A stretch of 64,000 bases of DNA from Rhodospirillaceae bacterium (GTDB taxonomy: Bacteria > Pseudomonadota > Alphaproteobacteria > Rhodospirillales > Rhodospirillaceae). This document shows positions 44,707 through 55,105 of the stretch, one piece after another. Below the pieces are notes generated by a model, which was not told where the DNA came from, searched no databases, and saw only the letters and a program-made list of their open reading frames with translations. Within the stretch, counting starts at the first letter, position 1. Every line of letters starts with the position of its first letter. A program made the position numbers and the translations under genes. The stretch spans positions 372,001 to 436,000 of the forward strand of contig JAQWQC010000006.1 in the NCBI GenBank assembly GCA_029245025.1, written 5' to 3'.

Positions 44707-45459
44707 TTACTTGCCGCGTATTGACTGCGTTTCCTCAAGGGGCGGTTCCGCCACCCGTCGCAGGTAAAACTCGAATGTGTCCTCTTTTCGATCGGCGAAA
44801 TGAGGCACACGATACATTGCTGACATACCTTCTAAGACACGTGAGATTCGGATTGGTCCCACATCAATGGCATCAAATCCGAAATCTCTAACCAGATTCA
44901 TCACCCACGACTTCGCTTCTTCATCATTTCCCGCAACTGGCACGCTCACGCGCCCACCGGCACGTTCTGGGTTCGCCACAACGTGGAAACCAACGGTGTT
45001 AAAGGCCTTAACAACTCGGGAGGTGGGTAACATCTCCTGAACTCTTTCCCCCATAGACGGGCCGTCGATGTATAGCGGCAAACCATCAGGACCGCTCTTG
45101 ACTGAATTTCCAAGATCCAGAACGAGTTTGTCGCTCAGACCGGGTTTGAGTTGAGAGACCACATCCTCAGCGGCAGCACGTGGTACGGCGAGTACAACAA
45201 TCTCAGCCAAATTAGCGGCTTCTGGTTGCGTTACCACGCTCGCGTTTGGGCCCGAGCGTTTGACCAGGGCCTGCACCCGTTCATTGTTTGGCGAGCGCGA
45301 CCCGTACACCACAGTGTGACCAAGCTCTGCTAGTCGCACGCCCATAGAACTGCCCATCATTCCTGTGCCGATGACGGCAATGGTCTCTGCCCGCAGAGGA
45401 GTTATGTTCAAGAGGATAATGACTGCGGCGGTCATAAGAGATTGAATAGTCGGTCGCAT
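44707..45459 (-). CDS. F420-reductase-like NADP-binding protein with a signal peptide
   Basis: A 250-residue protein of the NADPH:F420 oxidoreductase-like group (COG2085). After an N-terminal hydrophobic stretch ([20 protein letters not shown]) with a plausible cleavage at Arg-Ala-Glu comes the Rossmann motif [20 protein letters not shown], then VVYGSRSP (Arg/Ser at the NADP phosphate site), VLDLGN and [12 protein letters not shown]. Family members are cytosolic; export here is unusual. If the true start were later, the Rossmann strand itself would begin at about residue 25, but no Met is available there. It is the last gene in the leftward cluster from 48380. Confidence 0.75.
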   Translation of the reverse strand: MRPTIQSLMTAAVIILLNITPLRAETIAVIGTGMMGSSMGVRLAELGHTVVYGSRSPNNERVQALVKRSGPNASVVTQPEAANLAEIVVLAVPRAAAEDVVSQLKPGLSDKLVLDLGNSVKSGPDGLPLYIDGPSMGERVQEMLPTSRVVKAFNTVGFHVVANPERAGGRVSVPVAGNDEEAKSWVMNLVRDFGFDAIDVGPIRISRVLEGMSAMYRVPHFADRKEDTFEFYLRRVAEPPLEETQSIRGK

Positions 45460-45488
45460 ACGGGTTCTCCTCAGTCTCCAAGAAAAAT

Positions 45489-45881
45489 TCAGTCTAGAAA
45501 GGTTTGTACCAAAGTGGCCTTAGCAACAACTCTACCATCGGATTCACGATATACAGTCGCTTCTGCAAAGGCTTGGCGTTTACCTTGACCGGTCACTGTC
45601 GACTCTCCGATCAAAGGCTCCCCCAGCTTTGCGCCGCGTAAGAAGGATGTCGACATTTGTGCAGTGGCGAACATGCGTTTACCCCCGGCATACCAAGTGG
45701 CTAACCCTGCTACATCGTCCAACATAGCCGATAGGTATCCACCGAGGACCGTACCCGCTGGGTTCATTAAGTTTTCGCCTGGCACGTACCGCACTTTGCT
45801 TAAGCCCGTGTCTTCGTCATAACCAATAGCCTCACCGCAAAGGAGGTCGCGGGCTTTAATGGGCGGGGGTTTTTCTATCAC
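45489..45881 (-). CDS. PaaI-type hotdog thioesterase
   Basis: A 130-residue single hotdog-fold domain. The segment [20 protein letters not shown] near residue 40 is the PaaI-like active-site helix with the catalytic Asp region, and [17 protein letters not shown] is the following strand pair. It should hydrolyse an acyl- or aryl-CoA. It overlaps the nitronate monooxygenase gene by four bases and follows an acyl-CoA synthetase gene, so the operon can both form and hydrolyse a CoA thioester. Confidence 0.83.
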   Translation of the reverse strand: MIEKPPPIKARDLLCGEAIGYDEDTGLSKVRYVPGENLMNPAGTVLGGYLSAMLDDVAGLATWYAGGKRMFATAQMSTSFLRGAKLGEPLIGESTVTGQGKRQAFAEATVYRESDGRVVAKATLVQTFLD

Positions 45882-46864
45882 GGCATAGCTCGGGCTATGT
45901 CGTACTCAGCCTTGAGCTGTTTCACCAATGCCGAAACGGGCTGCACTTTATCTACGGCACGGACGCCCTGTCCCGCTGACCAAATATCTTTCCACGCTTT
46001 GTTGTTCTCAGGACCGTCATGCCGACTGTCGAAGCTTTTGTCTTTACGTGGTTTGAGGGTGTCCGGGTCAAGGCCGGCCGCGATGATTGAGGTCTTTAGG
46101 TAGTTTGCTGGCACGCCCGTAAAGTGTGCGCTCTGAATGATGTCTTCTTCGGTCGCGTTGACCAGCATGTCGCGATAGCTCTCCGGGGCCACACTTTCTT
46201 CAGTTGCGATAAACCGGGTGCCGAGATACCCGAAGTCCGCCCCTAACACTTCAGCCGCGCGAATACCAGCGCCATCAACAATGCCACCTCCAAGAATGAT
46301 GGGACCATCAAAGAAAGAGCGGATCGCCGGTACAAAGGCAAAGCCAGTGACAAAACCTGTATGCCCCCCCGCACCAGCGGACACCAACACGAGGCCGTCG
46401 GCGCCAGCACCCACAGCTTTTTTGGCGTAAGTCACGGAATTTACGTCCGCAAAGACCAGCCCACCATAGTCGTGCACTTCTTTGATCACTCGCTTAGGCG
46501 AGCCAAGAGCGGTGATAACAATTTCAGGCTTATATTGTTGTAGCAGAGCGAAATCTTCGTCGAAGCGCTTTGACGTGGAGTGACAAATGATATTCGCCGC
46601 CCACGGCGCTGTCGTTCCCGGATTGGCGCTTTCCGCGTCTGCGAGCTCTTTGGTGATTCTTTCAAACCATTCTTCCAGGGCTGAAATCGGCCGGGCGTTC
46701 ATAGTTGGAAAAGCCCCTATGACCCCTGCTTTGCACGCGGCGATCACCAAGTCTGGACCGGACACCAAAAACATGGGTGCAGCGAATGCTGGAACAGCGA
46801 GGCGTTCCTTAATGTCTGCGATTTTCTCAGCGACGCTTGCGGGGGCAACGGCGTTATCAGGCAT
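45878..46864 (-). CDS. Nitronate monooxygenase/2-nitropropane dioxygenase-like flavoprotein
   Basis: A 328-residue FMN-dependent TIM-barrel protein. It has the start PAFAAPMFLVSGPDLVIAAC, an ICHSTSKRFDEDFAL segment, DGLVLVSAGAGGHTGFVTGF near residue 160 and GGGIVDGAGIRAAEVLGADF, the phosphate-binding region for FMN. Family members oxidise nitronates or act as enoyl-reductase-like flavoenzymes. It overlaps the acyl-CoA synthetase by eight bases and the thioesterase by four. Real substrate unknown. Confidence 0.83.
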   Translation of the reverse strand: MPDNAVAPASVAEKIADIKERLAVPAFAAPMFLVSGPDLVIAACKAGVIGAFPTMNARPISALEEWFERITKELADAESANPGTTAPWAANIICHSTSKRFDEDFALLQQYKPEIVITALGSPKRVIKEVHDYGGLVFADVNSVTYAKKAVGAGADGLVLVSAGAGGHTGFVTGFAFVPAIRSFFDGPIILGGGIVDGAGIRAAEVLGADFGYLGTRFIATEESVAPESYRDMLVNATEEDIIQSAHFTGVPANYLKTSIIAAGLDPDTLKPRKDKSFDSRHDGPENNKAWKDIWSAGQGVRAVDKVQPVSALVKQLKAEYDIARAMP

Positions 46865-48380
46865 AGGTATCTTTCAGTTCTTTTTTCTGAACTTTGCCTT
46901 GGGCGCTGCGCGGTAGGCTCCTAGCAAAGGATACGTGTTTCGGCACTTTGTATCGTGCGAGATGCTCAGCGCAACGTTCGCGCACGTTTGTTTTTTCGAG
47001 AGGGTGAGAGTCTTTGAGCACTATAACAGCGTGACCCACTTCACCCCATTGATCATCTGCCACGCCGATCACTGCTGCTTCTGCTATTTCAGGAAACTGA
47101 GCGAGGACATTCTCGACTTCGGCTGGATAAACGTTTTCTCCCCCTGAGATAAACATATCCTTCTTGCGATCGACCACATATAGAGCGCCCTCATCGTCAA
47201 GGCGTCCCATGTCTCCGGTTCTAAACCAGCCATCGGCCGAGTGGGTGGAGGCTGTCAATTCAGGGGCCTGCCAGTATCCTGGCGTAACACCCTTACTTTG
47301 AATTTGAATCTCACCGACCACGTTACTTGGCAATGGCTTATCATCATCGTCAGTAATACGAATATCCGTTCCGACCACCGGCCATCCTACACACCCCAGT
47401 TTTTTCTGGCCTTGTTCCGGGGGGAGTGTGGCGATACCAAAGACTTCGGTCATGCCATAGGAATTGCACAACATCAGGCCTTTCTCCTGGTACTGCGTTA
47501 ACAACTCTTCTGTCACTGGAGCGCCCCCGACACCGGCCCGTTGAACCGTTGGAAAAGTTGCTGAAGCAAAGCCGTCGCACTGCGTCATCATTTGAAACTG
47601 AACAGGAACACCGAGCGTGTGTGTGATACCCAGTTCAGGATCAGATAAATAGGACAAAGCCGCGGGGGCATCCCAATGCCTCATGATGTGAACTGTGCCA
47701 CCGTAATAGAACAACGGAAGCGCAAAAGAATTTAGACCGGCGGTGTGAAACATTGGCGCGGCAGTTAGTGTGCGTGTCGCGCTACCTAGAATGACATGCG
47801 CCGCTTGATCGACGGCCATGGCTTGCATGCGCCATGTACTGATCACGCCTTTGGGTCGCCCCGTCGTCCCTGATGTGTAAAGCAGGTTGGTGGTTGCATC
47901 GAGATCCGGTTCAACGAAGCTATCCCATGGGTCTGTCGCAACAATCGCCGCTTCGTAAGGGTTCTCGTCTGTCTCGGTGCGCCACAACACGGGTAAATCC
48001 AAACCACCAACCGAATTCTCAAAAGCACGATCCGCGATCAACATGGTTGGTGTGGCATCATCAACAATGGCCACGATCTCAGGCGCGGCCAGGCGCCAAT
48101 TGACCGGCATATAAATGGCTCCGATACGCCAACACGCGAACAGTATTTCGTATAGGTCCGTCGAGTTGTAAGCGACGACCATGACACGATCACCTGGATC
48201 AACGCTGAACTGATTGACCATCAGGGCGGCGATGTGCCGCGACCGGCCGTACATATCGCTGTATGTGGTTTTGCGCCCGGTCGCCAAGTCGAAGAGCGCA
48301 AGCGCATCTGGGGCTGCTTCGGCTTGGTTTGCGAGCCAATCACAGAGATAGGGTTTTAGATGATCGTCTTGACTGGGCAT
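46857..48380 (-). CDS. AMP-dependent acyl-CoA synthetase/ligase
   Basis: A 507-residue ANL-superfamily enzyme that activates a carboxylic acid to acyl-AMP and then acyl-CoA. Motifs: P-loop LLYTSGTTGRPKGVIST near residue 167, NSYGMTEVFG, GWFRTGDMGRLDDEGAL, DRKKDMFISGGENVYPAEVE, and the C-terminal catalytic Lys in SAQGKVQKKEL. It is followed by an overlapping flavoprotein gene and thioesterase gene. The acid may be fatty or aromatic; the sequence does not decide. Confidence 0.9.
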   Translation of the reverse strand: MPSQDDHLKPYLCDWLANQAEAAPDALALFDLATGRKTTYSDMYGRSRHIAALMVNQFSVDPGDRVMVVAYNSTDLYEILFACWRIGAIYMPVNWRLAAPEIVAIVDDATPTMLIADRAFENSVGGLDLPVLWRTETDENPYEAAIVATDPWDSFVEPDLDATTNLLYTSGTTGRPKGVISTWRMQAMAVDQAAHVILGSATRTLTAAPMFHTAGLNSFALPLFYYGGTVHIMRHWDAPAALSYLSDPELGITHTLGVPVQFQMMTQCDGFASATFPTVQRAGVGGAPVTEELLTQYQEKGLMLCNSYGMTEVFGIATLPPEQGQKKLGCVGWPVVGTDIRITDDDDKPLPSNVVGEIQIQSKGVTPGYWQAPELTASTHSADGWFRTGDMGRLDDEGALYVVDRKKDMFISGGENVYPAEVENVLAQFPEIAEAAVIGVADDQWGEVGHAVIVLKDSHPLEKTNVRERCAEHLARYKVPKHVSFARSLPRSAQGKVQKKELKDTYA

Positions 48381-48418
48381 CGGCCTATTAGGCTCTCCCT
48401 CGGCCTATTGTTAAGAAC

Positions 48419-49480
48419 CTAGAAACGTAAGACAGCGGAGCTGATTAAACCCATATCATTGAACTCAGGCCCGCCAGCTGGTTCTTGGCCAACCCAAAAC
48501 CCCGTCATGCCAAGTTTAACACCGCGCACCAGAACATAAGAGGCTTCTAACTTGCCCTGATCAATTTTGTCTTTAACGATTGCGTTTGGAATGGCGTCTG
48601 CGCGGACCCGAAAATAGGACGCGCCAACACCCCAAGGGCCGATTTCATAGGTTGTCGCGATCCCAAAGGTGGATGAATTGAGATCATCGTCCGGCGTAGA
48701 GTTGATATAACTTCCGCCTACCGTGAAGCCGCCGATCTCTGCTTGGGTACTGACGTTCCATGCGGTCTCACCATCATTGCCACCAGCACGGGATTGACTG
48801 TCAAAGTATCCACCGACAAAACCGACCCTCCCGCCACGCACGCGGCCTTCCCAGGCACCGCTGACTTCCCAAGCATTGTTGTCGATTGAGCGTTTGTCGA
48901 AAAACCCGTCTTCGCCTTGCGTGGTTGTCGGGAAGTAGTTTGCCCCGACCGTAAATCCAGAAATGGTGGGTGACTCATATCCTATTTGAAACGCGTCACC
49001 GGTGAAGCGTTCGAAAGTCATAATCTCTTTAACACCAATCGACGTCCGCCTTGGCACCACCCGGCCGACAATCTCATCATCTTCGTAAGCGACGTAGGGC
49101 GTTTCGTAGCTGAAGTTGTGATTGAAGCCCTCTGATTCTCCAACACGGAGACGACCAAACGCAGTTTTAACGTCGATGTATTGTTCATCAACTTCGCCGC
49201 TGTTCTTGTTCTCCGCTTCCATTTCAATCTTCGCGGAAATCTCTATGCCGTTGTCCAGCACGGTTTTGCCTGAGAAATAGACTTCAACGTCAGATAGTGC
49301 CCCAGATGAGTTTAAGGACTCACCGGGAAGTTCATCTGCATCCATGAGGAAGAAGTACTGCTCCATCTTTCCGCCCAAGGAGAGCCTGATTTGCTCTGCT
49401 GCCAAACCCGGGTGGGCAAGAAGAAATGCAAGCCCAATTCCTAAAGTGCCAATCTGGCCGCGGCGAACTCGGAATCCCAT
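48419..49480 (-). CDS. Gram-negative porin
   Basis: From the ATG at 49480 the protein has 353 residues: a signal peptide (GTLGIGLAFLLAHPGLAAEQ), then alternating amphipathic strands such as RLSLGGKMEQYFFLMD, GNGIEISAKIEMEAEN-like segment, GRLRVGESEGFNHNFS and VGFVGGYFDSQS, ending with SSAVLRF. A terminal Phe is the BAM recognition signal. It resembles general porins of alphaproteobacteria. It lies upstream of the acyl-CoA synthetase on the same strand and could supply substrate uptake for that cluster. Confidence 0.8.
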   Translation of the reverse strand: MGFRVRRGQIGTLGIGLAFLLAHPGLAAEQIRLSLGGKMEQYFFLMDADELPGESLNSSGALSDVEVYFSGKTVLDNGIEISAKIEMEAENKNSGEVDEQYIDVKTAFGRLRVGESEGFNHNFSYETPYVAYEDDEIVGRVVPRRTSIGVKEIMTFERFTGDAFQIGYESPTISGFTVGANYFPTTTQGEDGFFDKRSIDNNAWEVSGAWEGRVRGGRVGFVGGYFDSQSRAGGNDGETAWNVSTQAEIGGFTVGGSYINSTPDDDLNSSTFGIATTYEIGPWGVGASYFRVRADAIPNAIVKDKIDQGKLEASYVLVRGVKLGMTGFWVGQEPAGGPEFNDMGLISSAVLRF

Positions 49481-49813
49481 TTGGTCGTTGCTCCGTAACA
49501 AAAAGGCGGTATTTCAGGTGAAGGGGAAAAATAGGTCATATCTGAGACAGTGCAATATGATTTCCTAGACTTTTCATTCTGGGCGTCATTTATCACCCCA
49601 GTCCCTGGAGCCCTGGGTTATTCTCAGTTTGCAACGCTGTAGACGATCCATCTCAGCGCTGGTATTCGATAGGGTAGTTTTATGCTGAACAGGGCTGGTT
49701 CTTGCCATTGTGGCCAGTGCCTGAGATTGGCTATAAAGCGCGGTTCTTGAGAGCATCTTTGCTCATTCAGCTTAAACCGGCCCATCAGCCGGTTCACTTA
49801 GGAGATCAACGGC
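49481..49813. other. Divergent intergenic region with two hairpins
   Basis: The 333 bases between the porin and DUF3576 genes contain no gene. CCCAG/CTGGG pairs at 49597-49617. A perfect ACCGGC-N6-GCCGGT inverted repeat lies at 49776-49793, just before the TAGGAG ribosome site of DUF3576, and could be an operator or a translational control hairpin. TTGTGG with TATAAA 18 bases later (near 49708-49737) is a possible rightward promoter. Confidence 0.3.
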
Positions 49814-50347
49814 ATGGCGTTTTCGTCTTTTCTCGCCACTTTGTTTAGGGTGAGTGCGGCCTGTGTTTTGGCCCTGGCCGTATCGGCGTGCTCCAGCGAT
49901 GACAATGATGGGTCTACCTTTAGGACCTCGCCGGAATTTCGCTCAGATGCTCCTCCGGAATCCGGTTTGGGTATTATGCTGTTTGGAGACTCAGATTCAC
50001 AGGGCACGGAAGGTGCTGTGGCGGTGAACGCTTTTCTATGGCGCGCCTCCCTCGACACAATTTCTTTTATGCCGCTGGCTTCCGCTGACCCGTTTGGCGG
50101 TGTGATCATCACGGATTGGTATGCGCCTCCCGAAACTCCGGGTGAACGATTCAAAGTCAACATGTATATCCTTGGTCGCTCTTTACGCGCTGATGGTCTG
50201 AAAGTTTCGGTCTTTCGGCAACAAGATGATGGGACGGGCCGCTGGAATGATGCGCCGGTCGGTGCCGACGTTCCCGGTGAGTTCGAAGAAGCTGTGCTCA
50301 CCCGCGCACGGCAACTTCGTATGCAAGCTGTTGCAGAAGAGGGTTAA
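49814..50347 (+). CDS. DUF3576 lipoprotein
   Basis: A 177-residue lipoprotein: signal peptide with lipobox VSAC (Cys near residue 26), then the DUF3576 domain with AVNAFLWRASLDTISFMPLA, DPFGGVIITDWYAPPETPGE and RFKVNMYILGRSLRADGLKV. This alphaproteobacterial family is regularly found upstream of leuS and lptE, hinting at an envelope role, but its function is unknown. A TAGGAG site precedes the ATG. Confidence 0.88.
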   Translation: MAFSSFLATLFRVSAACVLALAVSACSSDDNDGSTFRTSPEFRSDAPPESGLGIMLFGDSDSQGTEGAVAVNAFLWRASLDTISFMPLASADPFGGVIITDWYAPPETPGERFKVNMYILGRSLRADGLKVSVFRQQDDGTGRWNDAPVGADVPGEFEEAVLTRARQLRMQAVAEEG

Positions 50348-50412
50348 GCGCACCACGCGCACCTCGGCACGCTGCCCGTCATCACCCGTTCCTTTTTTAA
50401 GACGCTCCTTCT

Positions 50413-53010
50413 ATGTCTGATGCCCGTTACAATTTCAAAGAGGTAGAACCCAAGTGGCAAAAAGCATGGGCTGACGCCGACTGTTTTGTGCCGACCGGTG
50501 ATGGGTCTAAACCTAAGTACTATGTCTTAGAAATGTTCCCCTATCCGTCGGGGCGGCTGCATATGGGTCATGTGCGCAACTATACATTGGGCGATGTTGT
50601 CGCTCGGTTCAGAAAAGCTCAAGGCTGCGACGTTCTTCATCCGATGGGGTGGGATTCATTCGGGCTGCCCGCGGAGAATGCTGCGCTCGAGCGCGGTGTG
50701 CACCCGGGCACTTGGACCCGAGAAAATATTACTGACATGCGTGAGCAGTTTGGTCCTCTAGGCTTGTCTTTGGACTGGAGAAGGGAAATCTCAACCTGCG
50801 AGCCCGAGTACTATCGCCACGAGCAAAAGATGTTCTTGGACTTTATCAAAGCGGGCTTGGCATACAGAAAAGAGTCTTGGGTCAATTGGGACCCGGTAGA
50901 AAACACCGTGTTGGCCAACGAGCAAGTCGTTGACGGGAAAGGGTGGCGTTCTGGTGTTCCGGTGGAACGCCGCAAACTGAACCAGTGGTTCCTAAAAATT
51001 ACGGACTACGCAGAAGACCTTTTGGCGGGTATCGAAACCTTAGAACGATGGCCCGATAAAGTCCGTTTGATGCAGCATAACTGGATCGGCCGGTCTGAAG
51101 GGGCGCGTCTGCAGTGGTCTGTAATTCAGCCTGATGGCGTCGAGTTGCCCGAGAAGCTTGAAGTTTTCACCACCCGGCCCGACACCTTATTCGGTGCTTC
51201 TTTTTGCGCTATTTCTCCCAATCATCCGCTGGCTGCGCAGCTGGCTGAATCCAACGCTGCGCTGGCTTCATTTATTGCCGATTGCAACAGGCTGGGGACT
51301 TCTGAGGAAGCCATCGAAAAGGCGGAGAAACAGGGCCTCGATACCGGCCTAACTGCGCAGCATCCCTTTGACCCAGATCGGGAAGTGCCTGTCTACGTAG
51401 CCAATTTCGTCCTGATGGATTACGGCACGGGCGCTATCTTCGGCTGTCCGGCGCACGATCAACGGGATATGGATTTTGCGCGCAAGTACGGCCTACCTGT
51501 TCTATGCGTTGTTGCACCCAAGGATGCTGATACAGAATCCTTCATAACCGAACTTGAAGCCAGCAACGACGCGTTCACGGGTGACGGCGTTGCCGTCAAA
51601 TCAGAATTTATGAACGGCATGACCGTTGATGAAGCAAAGCGCGCCGCTATTGAAAAGATAGAAACAGATGGCGCCGGTGAAGGGGTTGTTCAGTACCGTC
51701 TGCGTGATTGGGGAGTCTCGCGACAACGCTATTGGGGCTGCCCGGTTCCGATCATTCATTGTGATGATTGCGGTGCGGTCCCCGTGCCTGACGCCGACCT
51801 TCCTGTGACGCTGCCCGATGACGTCACATTTGATCTGCCCGGCAATCCGTTGGCGCGCCACTCAACCTGGAAAAACGTGTCCTGCCCGAGTTGCGGCAAA
51901 GATGCCGAGCGCGAAACAGACACCTTCGATACGTTCTTCGAAAGCGCGTGGTATTTCGCGCGGTTCTGCGATCCAAAAAATGAATTTATTGGCTTTGACA
52001 AAGCGGCCGCCAATCATTGGCTGCCGGTTGATCAATACATCGGCGGGGTCGAGCACGCGGTTCTGCATTTATTGTACGCGCGCTTCTTTACCCGCGCCTT
52101 AAAGACATGTGGTTATCTAGATGTCGCCGAACCTTTCGGCGGTTTGTTCACACAAGGCATGGTCGGACACGAGACCTATAAGAATGCTGAGGGTGCATGG
52201 CTTTCGCCGGATCAGGTGACCATCAACGACAATGGTGATGCGGTGCATGGCGAAGATGGCACGGCTGTTACCATTGGTCGGTCGGAGAAGATGTCGAAAT
52301 CGAAAAAGAATACGGTCGACCCAGCTCATATTATTGATACCTACGGGGCTGACGCCGCTCGCCTATTCATGTTGTCGGATTCCCCACCAGAGCGGGACAT
52401 GGAATGGACCGATTCTGGAATCGAAGGGGCGTGGCGTTACTTGAATCGGTTGTGGCGGATGGTGGTAGACACACCATCCGACGCGGGACCGCTTCCTGCT
52501 CTTGATCAAATTGATGACGAGGCCGCAGCCATTATTAAGACCGCTCACAAAGCCATCGCCCAAGTCACGGAAGCTCTCGAGACCTTTCGCTACAACGCTG
52601 CTGTGGCGCATATCCGCGAATTTTCTAACGCCATTGGTGAGTTGGATGCTGGGCTAACCGGTGCTGTCCCGGCCCGTCGATTCGCCGTTGAAACGCTGGC
52701 CCGCCTTGCCAACCCCTTAATGCCGCATATCACAGAGGAAATGTGGGCTGCTCTCGGTGGGTCCGGTCTGCTGGCTGATCAACCTTGGCCCAACCATGAT
52801 CCTGACCTCTTGGTTGAGGATACCGTCACTCTGGCTGTGCAGGTTAACGGCAAGATGCGGGGTACCATTGATGTTGCAGCTGACGCCGACAAAGACTTAT
52901 GCGAAACGGCCGCATTGGCCTTGCCGACGGCTCAAGCTCAGATGGACGGCAAGCAGGTGCGTAAGGTCATTGTGATCCCCGGGAAGATCGTCAATATCGT
53001 TGTCGGCTAG
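50413..53010 (+). CDS. leuS: Leucyl-tRNA synthetase
   Basis: An 865-residue class I synthetase. It has the HMGH signature at residues 50-53 (HIGH motif), the CP1 editing domain ([12 protein letters not shown], then [16 protein letters not shown]), a zinc-type insertion ([12 protein letters not shown]), [12 protein letters not shown] near residue 626 and the anticodon-binding helical domain. The C-terminal tRNA-binding domain ends [15 protein letters not shown]. It is followed by argC rather than directly by lptE as is usual. Confidence 0.98.
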   Translation: MSDARYNFKEVEPKWQKAWADADCFVPTGDGSKPKYYVLEMFPYPSGRLHMGHVRNYTLGDVVARFRKAQGCDVLHPMGWDSFGLPAENAALERGVHPGTWTRENITDMREQFGPLGLSLDWRREISTCEPEYYRHEQKMFLDFIKAGLAYRKESWVNWDPVENTVLANEQVVDGKGWRSGVPVERRKLNQWFLKITDYAEDLLAGIETLERWPDKVRLMQHNWIGRSEGARLQWSVIQPDGVELPEKLEVFTTRPDTLFGASFCAISPNHPLAAQLAESNAALASFIADCNRLGTSEEAIEKAEKQGLDTGLTAQHPFDPDREVPVYVANFVLMDYGTGAIFGCPAHDQRDMDFARKYGLPVLCVVAPKDADTESFITELEASNDAFTGDGVAVKSEFMNGMTVDEAKRAAIEKIETDGAGEGVVQYRLRDWGVSRQRYWGCPVPIIHCDDCGAVPVPDADLPVTLPDDVTFDLPGNPLARHSTWKNVSCPSCGKDAERETDTFDTFFESAWYFARFCDPKNEFIGFDKAAANHWLPVDQYIGGVEHAVLHLLYARFFTRALKTCGYLDVAEPFGGLFTQGMVGHETYKNAEGAWLSPDQVTINDNGDAVHGEDGTAVTIGRSEKMSKSKKNTVDPAHIIDTYGADAARLFMLSDSPPERDMEWTDSGIEGAWRYLNRLWRMVVDTPSDAGPLPALDQIDDEAAAIIKTAHKAIAQVTEALETFRYNAAVAHIREFSNAIGELDAGLTGAVPARRFAVETLARLANPLMPHITEEMWAALGGSGLLADQPWPNHDPDLLVEDTVTLAVQVNGKMRGTIDVAADADKDLCETAALALPTAQAQMDGKQVRKVIVIPGKIVNIVVG

Positions 53011-53078
53011 TGATAATTTGACCGGTCAGCCGGTTGGGCGTAGACCACCGCACAGAAAAACCTCTGGGCTCTAAAACT

Positions 53079-54026
53079 ATGGCACCGACAGTTTTCATTG
53101 ATGGTGAGGCAGGCACAACGGGCCTGCAAATCAGAGAGCGGCTGACTAATCGGTCCGATGTGGCTTTGCTGCATCTGGATGATGATGTGCGCAAAGATAC
53201 AACTGCGCGGAAAGAGGCGCTCAACAGCTGCGATCTTGCTGTGTTGTGTTTGCCTGATGCCGCGGCGCGGGAAGCCGTCGCGTTGATTGATGACAATACC
53301 GTCAAAGTCATCGATGCAAGCACAGCCCACAGGACAGCCGATGGTTGGGTCTATGGTTTCCCCGAGCTAGATCAAGACCAGGCCGCGCGCATTGCAGAGG
53401 CGGGGCGGGTCAGCAATCCCGGATGCTATCCAACCGGCGCTGTCGCTCTGCTGCACCCGCTGATCGCTTCAGGACTCGTCCCGGCAGATGCTCCGATTTC
53501 CATAAACGCCGTGTCCGGATACTCAGGCGGCGGGCGACAAAATATTAAAAACTATGAAGATCCGAGTGCGCCAAATCCAGTGACCACGCCGCTAAGGTCT
53601 TATGGTCTGGCGCTTCAGCACAAACATGTGCCGGAAATGCGCAAGTATGCCGGTTTGCAGCGCGACCCGGTCTTCTTTCCTCAGGAAGGCCGGTATAGCC
53701 AGGGCATGCTGGTCCAAGTGCCTCTAAACCTTTGGTCTTTATCTAAATCTGCAAGTCCGTCTGACCTGCACGACTGTCTTTCGACCTGGTACGGCGACCG
53801 CTCGTTTGTCACCGTCGCGCCTCTCGAAGAGACGTCAGAAATGACTCACCTTGGACCAGAAGGGCTCAACGGGACAAACCAGATGACGCTCTACGTGTTT
53901 GGCAATGAAGACCGGGGACAGGCCGTCCTGGTTGCGCTCCTCGACAATCTTGGCAAGGGCGCATCGGGACAAGCCGTGCAATGCCTCAACTTGATGCTTG
54001 GGTTGGGCGAGACGGCTGACCTTTAA
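53079..54026 (+). CDS. argC: N-acetyl-gamma-glutamyl-phosphate reductase, type 2
   Basis: ArgC reduces N-acetylglutamyl phosphate with NADPH in arginine synthesis. From the ATG at 53079 it has 315 residues, the length of the short ArgC2 type: FIDGEAGTTGLQIRERL at the nucleotide site, LCLPDAAAREAV, SNPGCYPTGAVALLHPL with the catalytic Cys, and AVSGYSGGGRQNIKNYE. It sits between leuS and lptE, which are normally adjacent, so it was probably inserted here. Confidence 0.92.
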   Translation: MAPTVFIDGEAGTTGLQIRERLTNRSDVALLHLDDDVRKDTTARKEALNSCDLAVLCLPDAAAREAVALIDDNTVKVIDASTAHRTADGWVYGFPELDQDQAARIAEAGRVSNPGCYPTGAVALLHPLIASGLVPADAPISINAVSGYSGGGRQNIKNYEDPSAPNPVTTPLRSYGLALQHKHVPEMRKYAGLQRDPVFFPQEGRYSQGMLVQVPLNLWSLSKSASPSDLHDCLSTWYGDRSFVTVAPLEETSEMTHLGPEGLNGTNQMTLYVFGNEDRGQAVLVALLDNLGKGASGQAVQCLNLMLGLGETADL

Positions 54027-54037
54027 ACTGCCGCCAG

Positions 54038-55105
54038 CTACATTGCCTCTTCAAACACTTCGATCATGAATCCATTCGGCGCCAAAAATGTCGCTGCACG
54101 ATGCTGCCCAAGACTGGGAGATGAATAAGTTTCGGGTAAGGCGTGTAGTGGTACGTTTGCCGCGTTCGCCCTATCGAGAATGCCATTCAGATCTTTCACT
54201 TTATAACTCCAGATCGCCATGCCGCGATTGGGCGGGCGTGACGCGGCCCCCGTACCGGGAATTTCATGTTCGTCTTCGTACTCCACCAGCGGGGTATGAC
54301 CGGTTTGAGACCCTTTGGCGTGAATCAAAGAAAAGCGGAACGGGATTTCATATTCGCGCCACATCCGGTCGGAGCGCACTTCCATGTCGAGCACCGTGGT
54401 GAAGAAATCGATCATGGCGTCGGTATCCGGTACGATTTGAGTGGCGTAGACCGGACCGCCGCGGCCTGTGGCTTCGTTATAGCTGCCCACCTGCGGGCGC
54501 CCGCCGCCGCGGCCGATGGCGATGATGCGTAAATATTCTGGACCGTAGAACGGTGATTCTATCACAGGATAAGTGTCGCCGTTGGGAGCGCTGACCTGAA
54601 ACACTTCCACTTCCGGCACTGCTCTCTCGAACCCTAATGCACGTAGCTCTTCGTCGGCTTTGTAAACGTCAAGTGTCGGAAACCCCATGCCATAGGGACC
54701 GATCTGTTGCCGGTTCCATCCACTGCGCATATGTGGTGTCGCGCTTTCGGTGACCAACACACGCATTTGCACGGTGCCGTCCACACCGGGGCGGCGGAAC
54801 AGATAGATCTCATATCCCAGATCATCGGGTATGCCCCACAGGCGCTGCTGGGCCGCACGGGTTTCATCTGAAAGGTTGTGCGGTCCGGTAACTGTTAGGC
54901 CTAGACCTGTTTCGTAGAGCTTACGCAAGGCGGCCAGATCGGGCGTGATGATCGTCACCGTATGCAGTGGCCCGGTGTTGGCCGCTGTACCGTCATCGGT
55001 CGCGGCCATGACGTCTTGATTGTTTTGCGCGACGGCGACAGGCGCAAGAAGTCCTAAAACCAAAATGAACAAAAGTCCGGTAAACTGGCGAACAGCGAGA
55101 GTCAT
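54038..55105 (-). CDS. Exported VOC/glyoxalase-fold protein
   Basis: A 355-residue protein with a Sec signal peptide (FTGLLFILVLGLLAPVAVAQ) followed by two vicinal-oxygen-chelate modules. The first begins LHTVTIITPDLAALRKLYET near residue 47; the second begins PVYATQIVPDTDAMIDFFTT near residue 218 and ends NGFMIEVFEE, with the terminal Glu typical of a metal ligand. VOC enzymes include dioxygenases and glyoxalases; this one would be periplasmic. It lies on the strand opposite to leuS, argC and lptE, breaking that block. Substrate unknown. Confidence 0.75.
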   Translation of the reverse strand: MTLAVRQFTGLLFILVLGLLAPVAVAQNNQDVMAATDDGTAANTGPLHTVTIITPDLAALRKLYETGLGLTVTGPHNLSDETRAAQQRLWGIPDDLGYEIYLFRRPGVDGTVQMRVLVTESATPHMRSGWNRQQIGPYGMGFPTLDVYKADEELRALGFERAVPEVEVFQVSAPNGDTYPVIESPFYGPEYLRIIAIGRGGGRPQVGSYNEATGRGGPVYATQIVPDTDAMIDFFTTVLDMEVRSDRMWREYEIPFRFSLIHAKGSQTGHTPLVEYEDEHEIPGTGAASRPPNRGMAIWSYKVKDLNGILDRANAANVPLHALPETYSSPSLGQHRAATFLAPNGFMIEVFEEAM

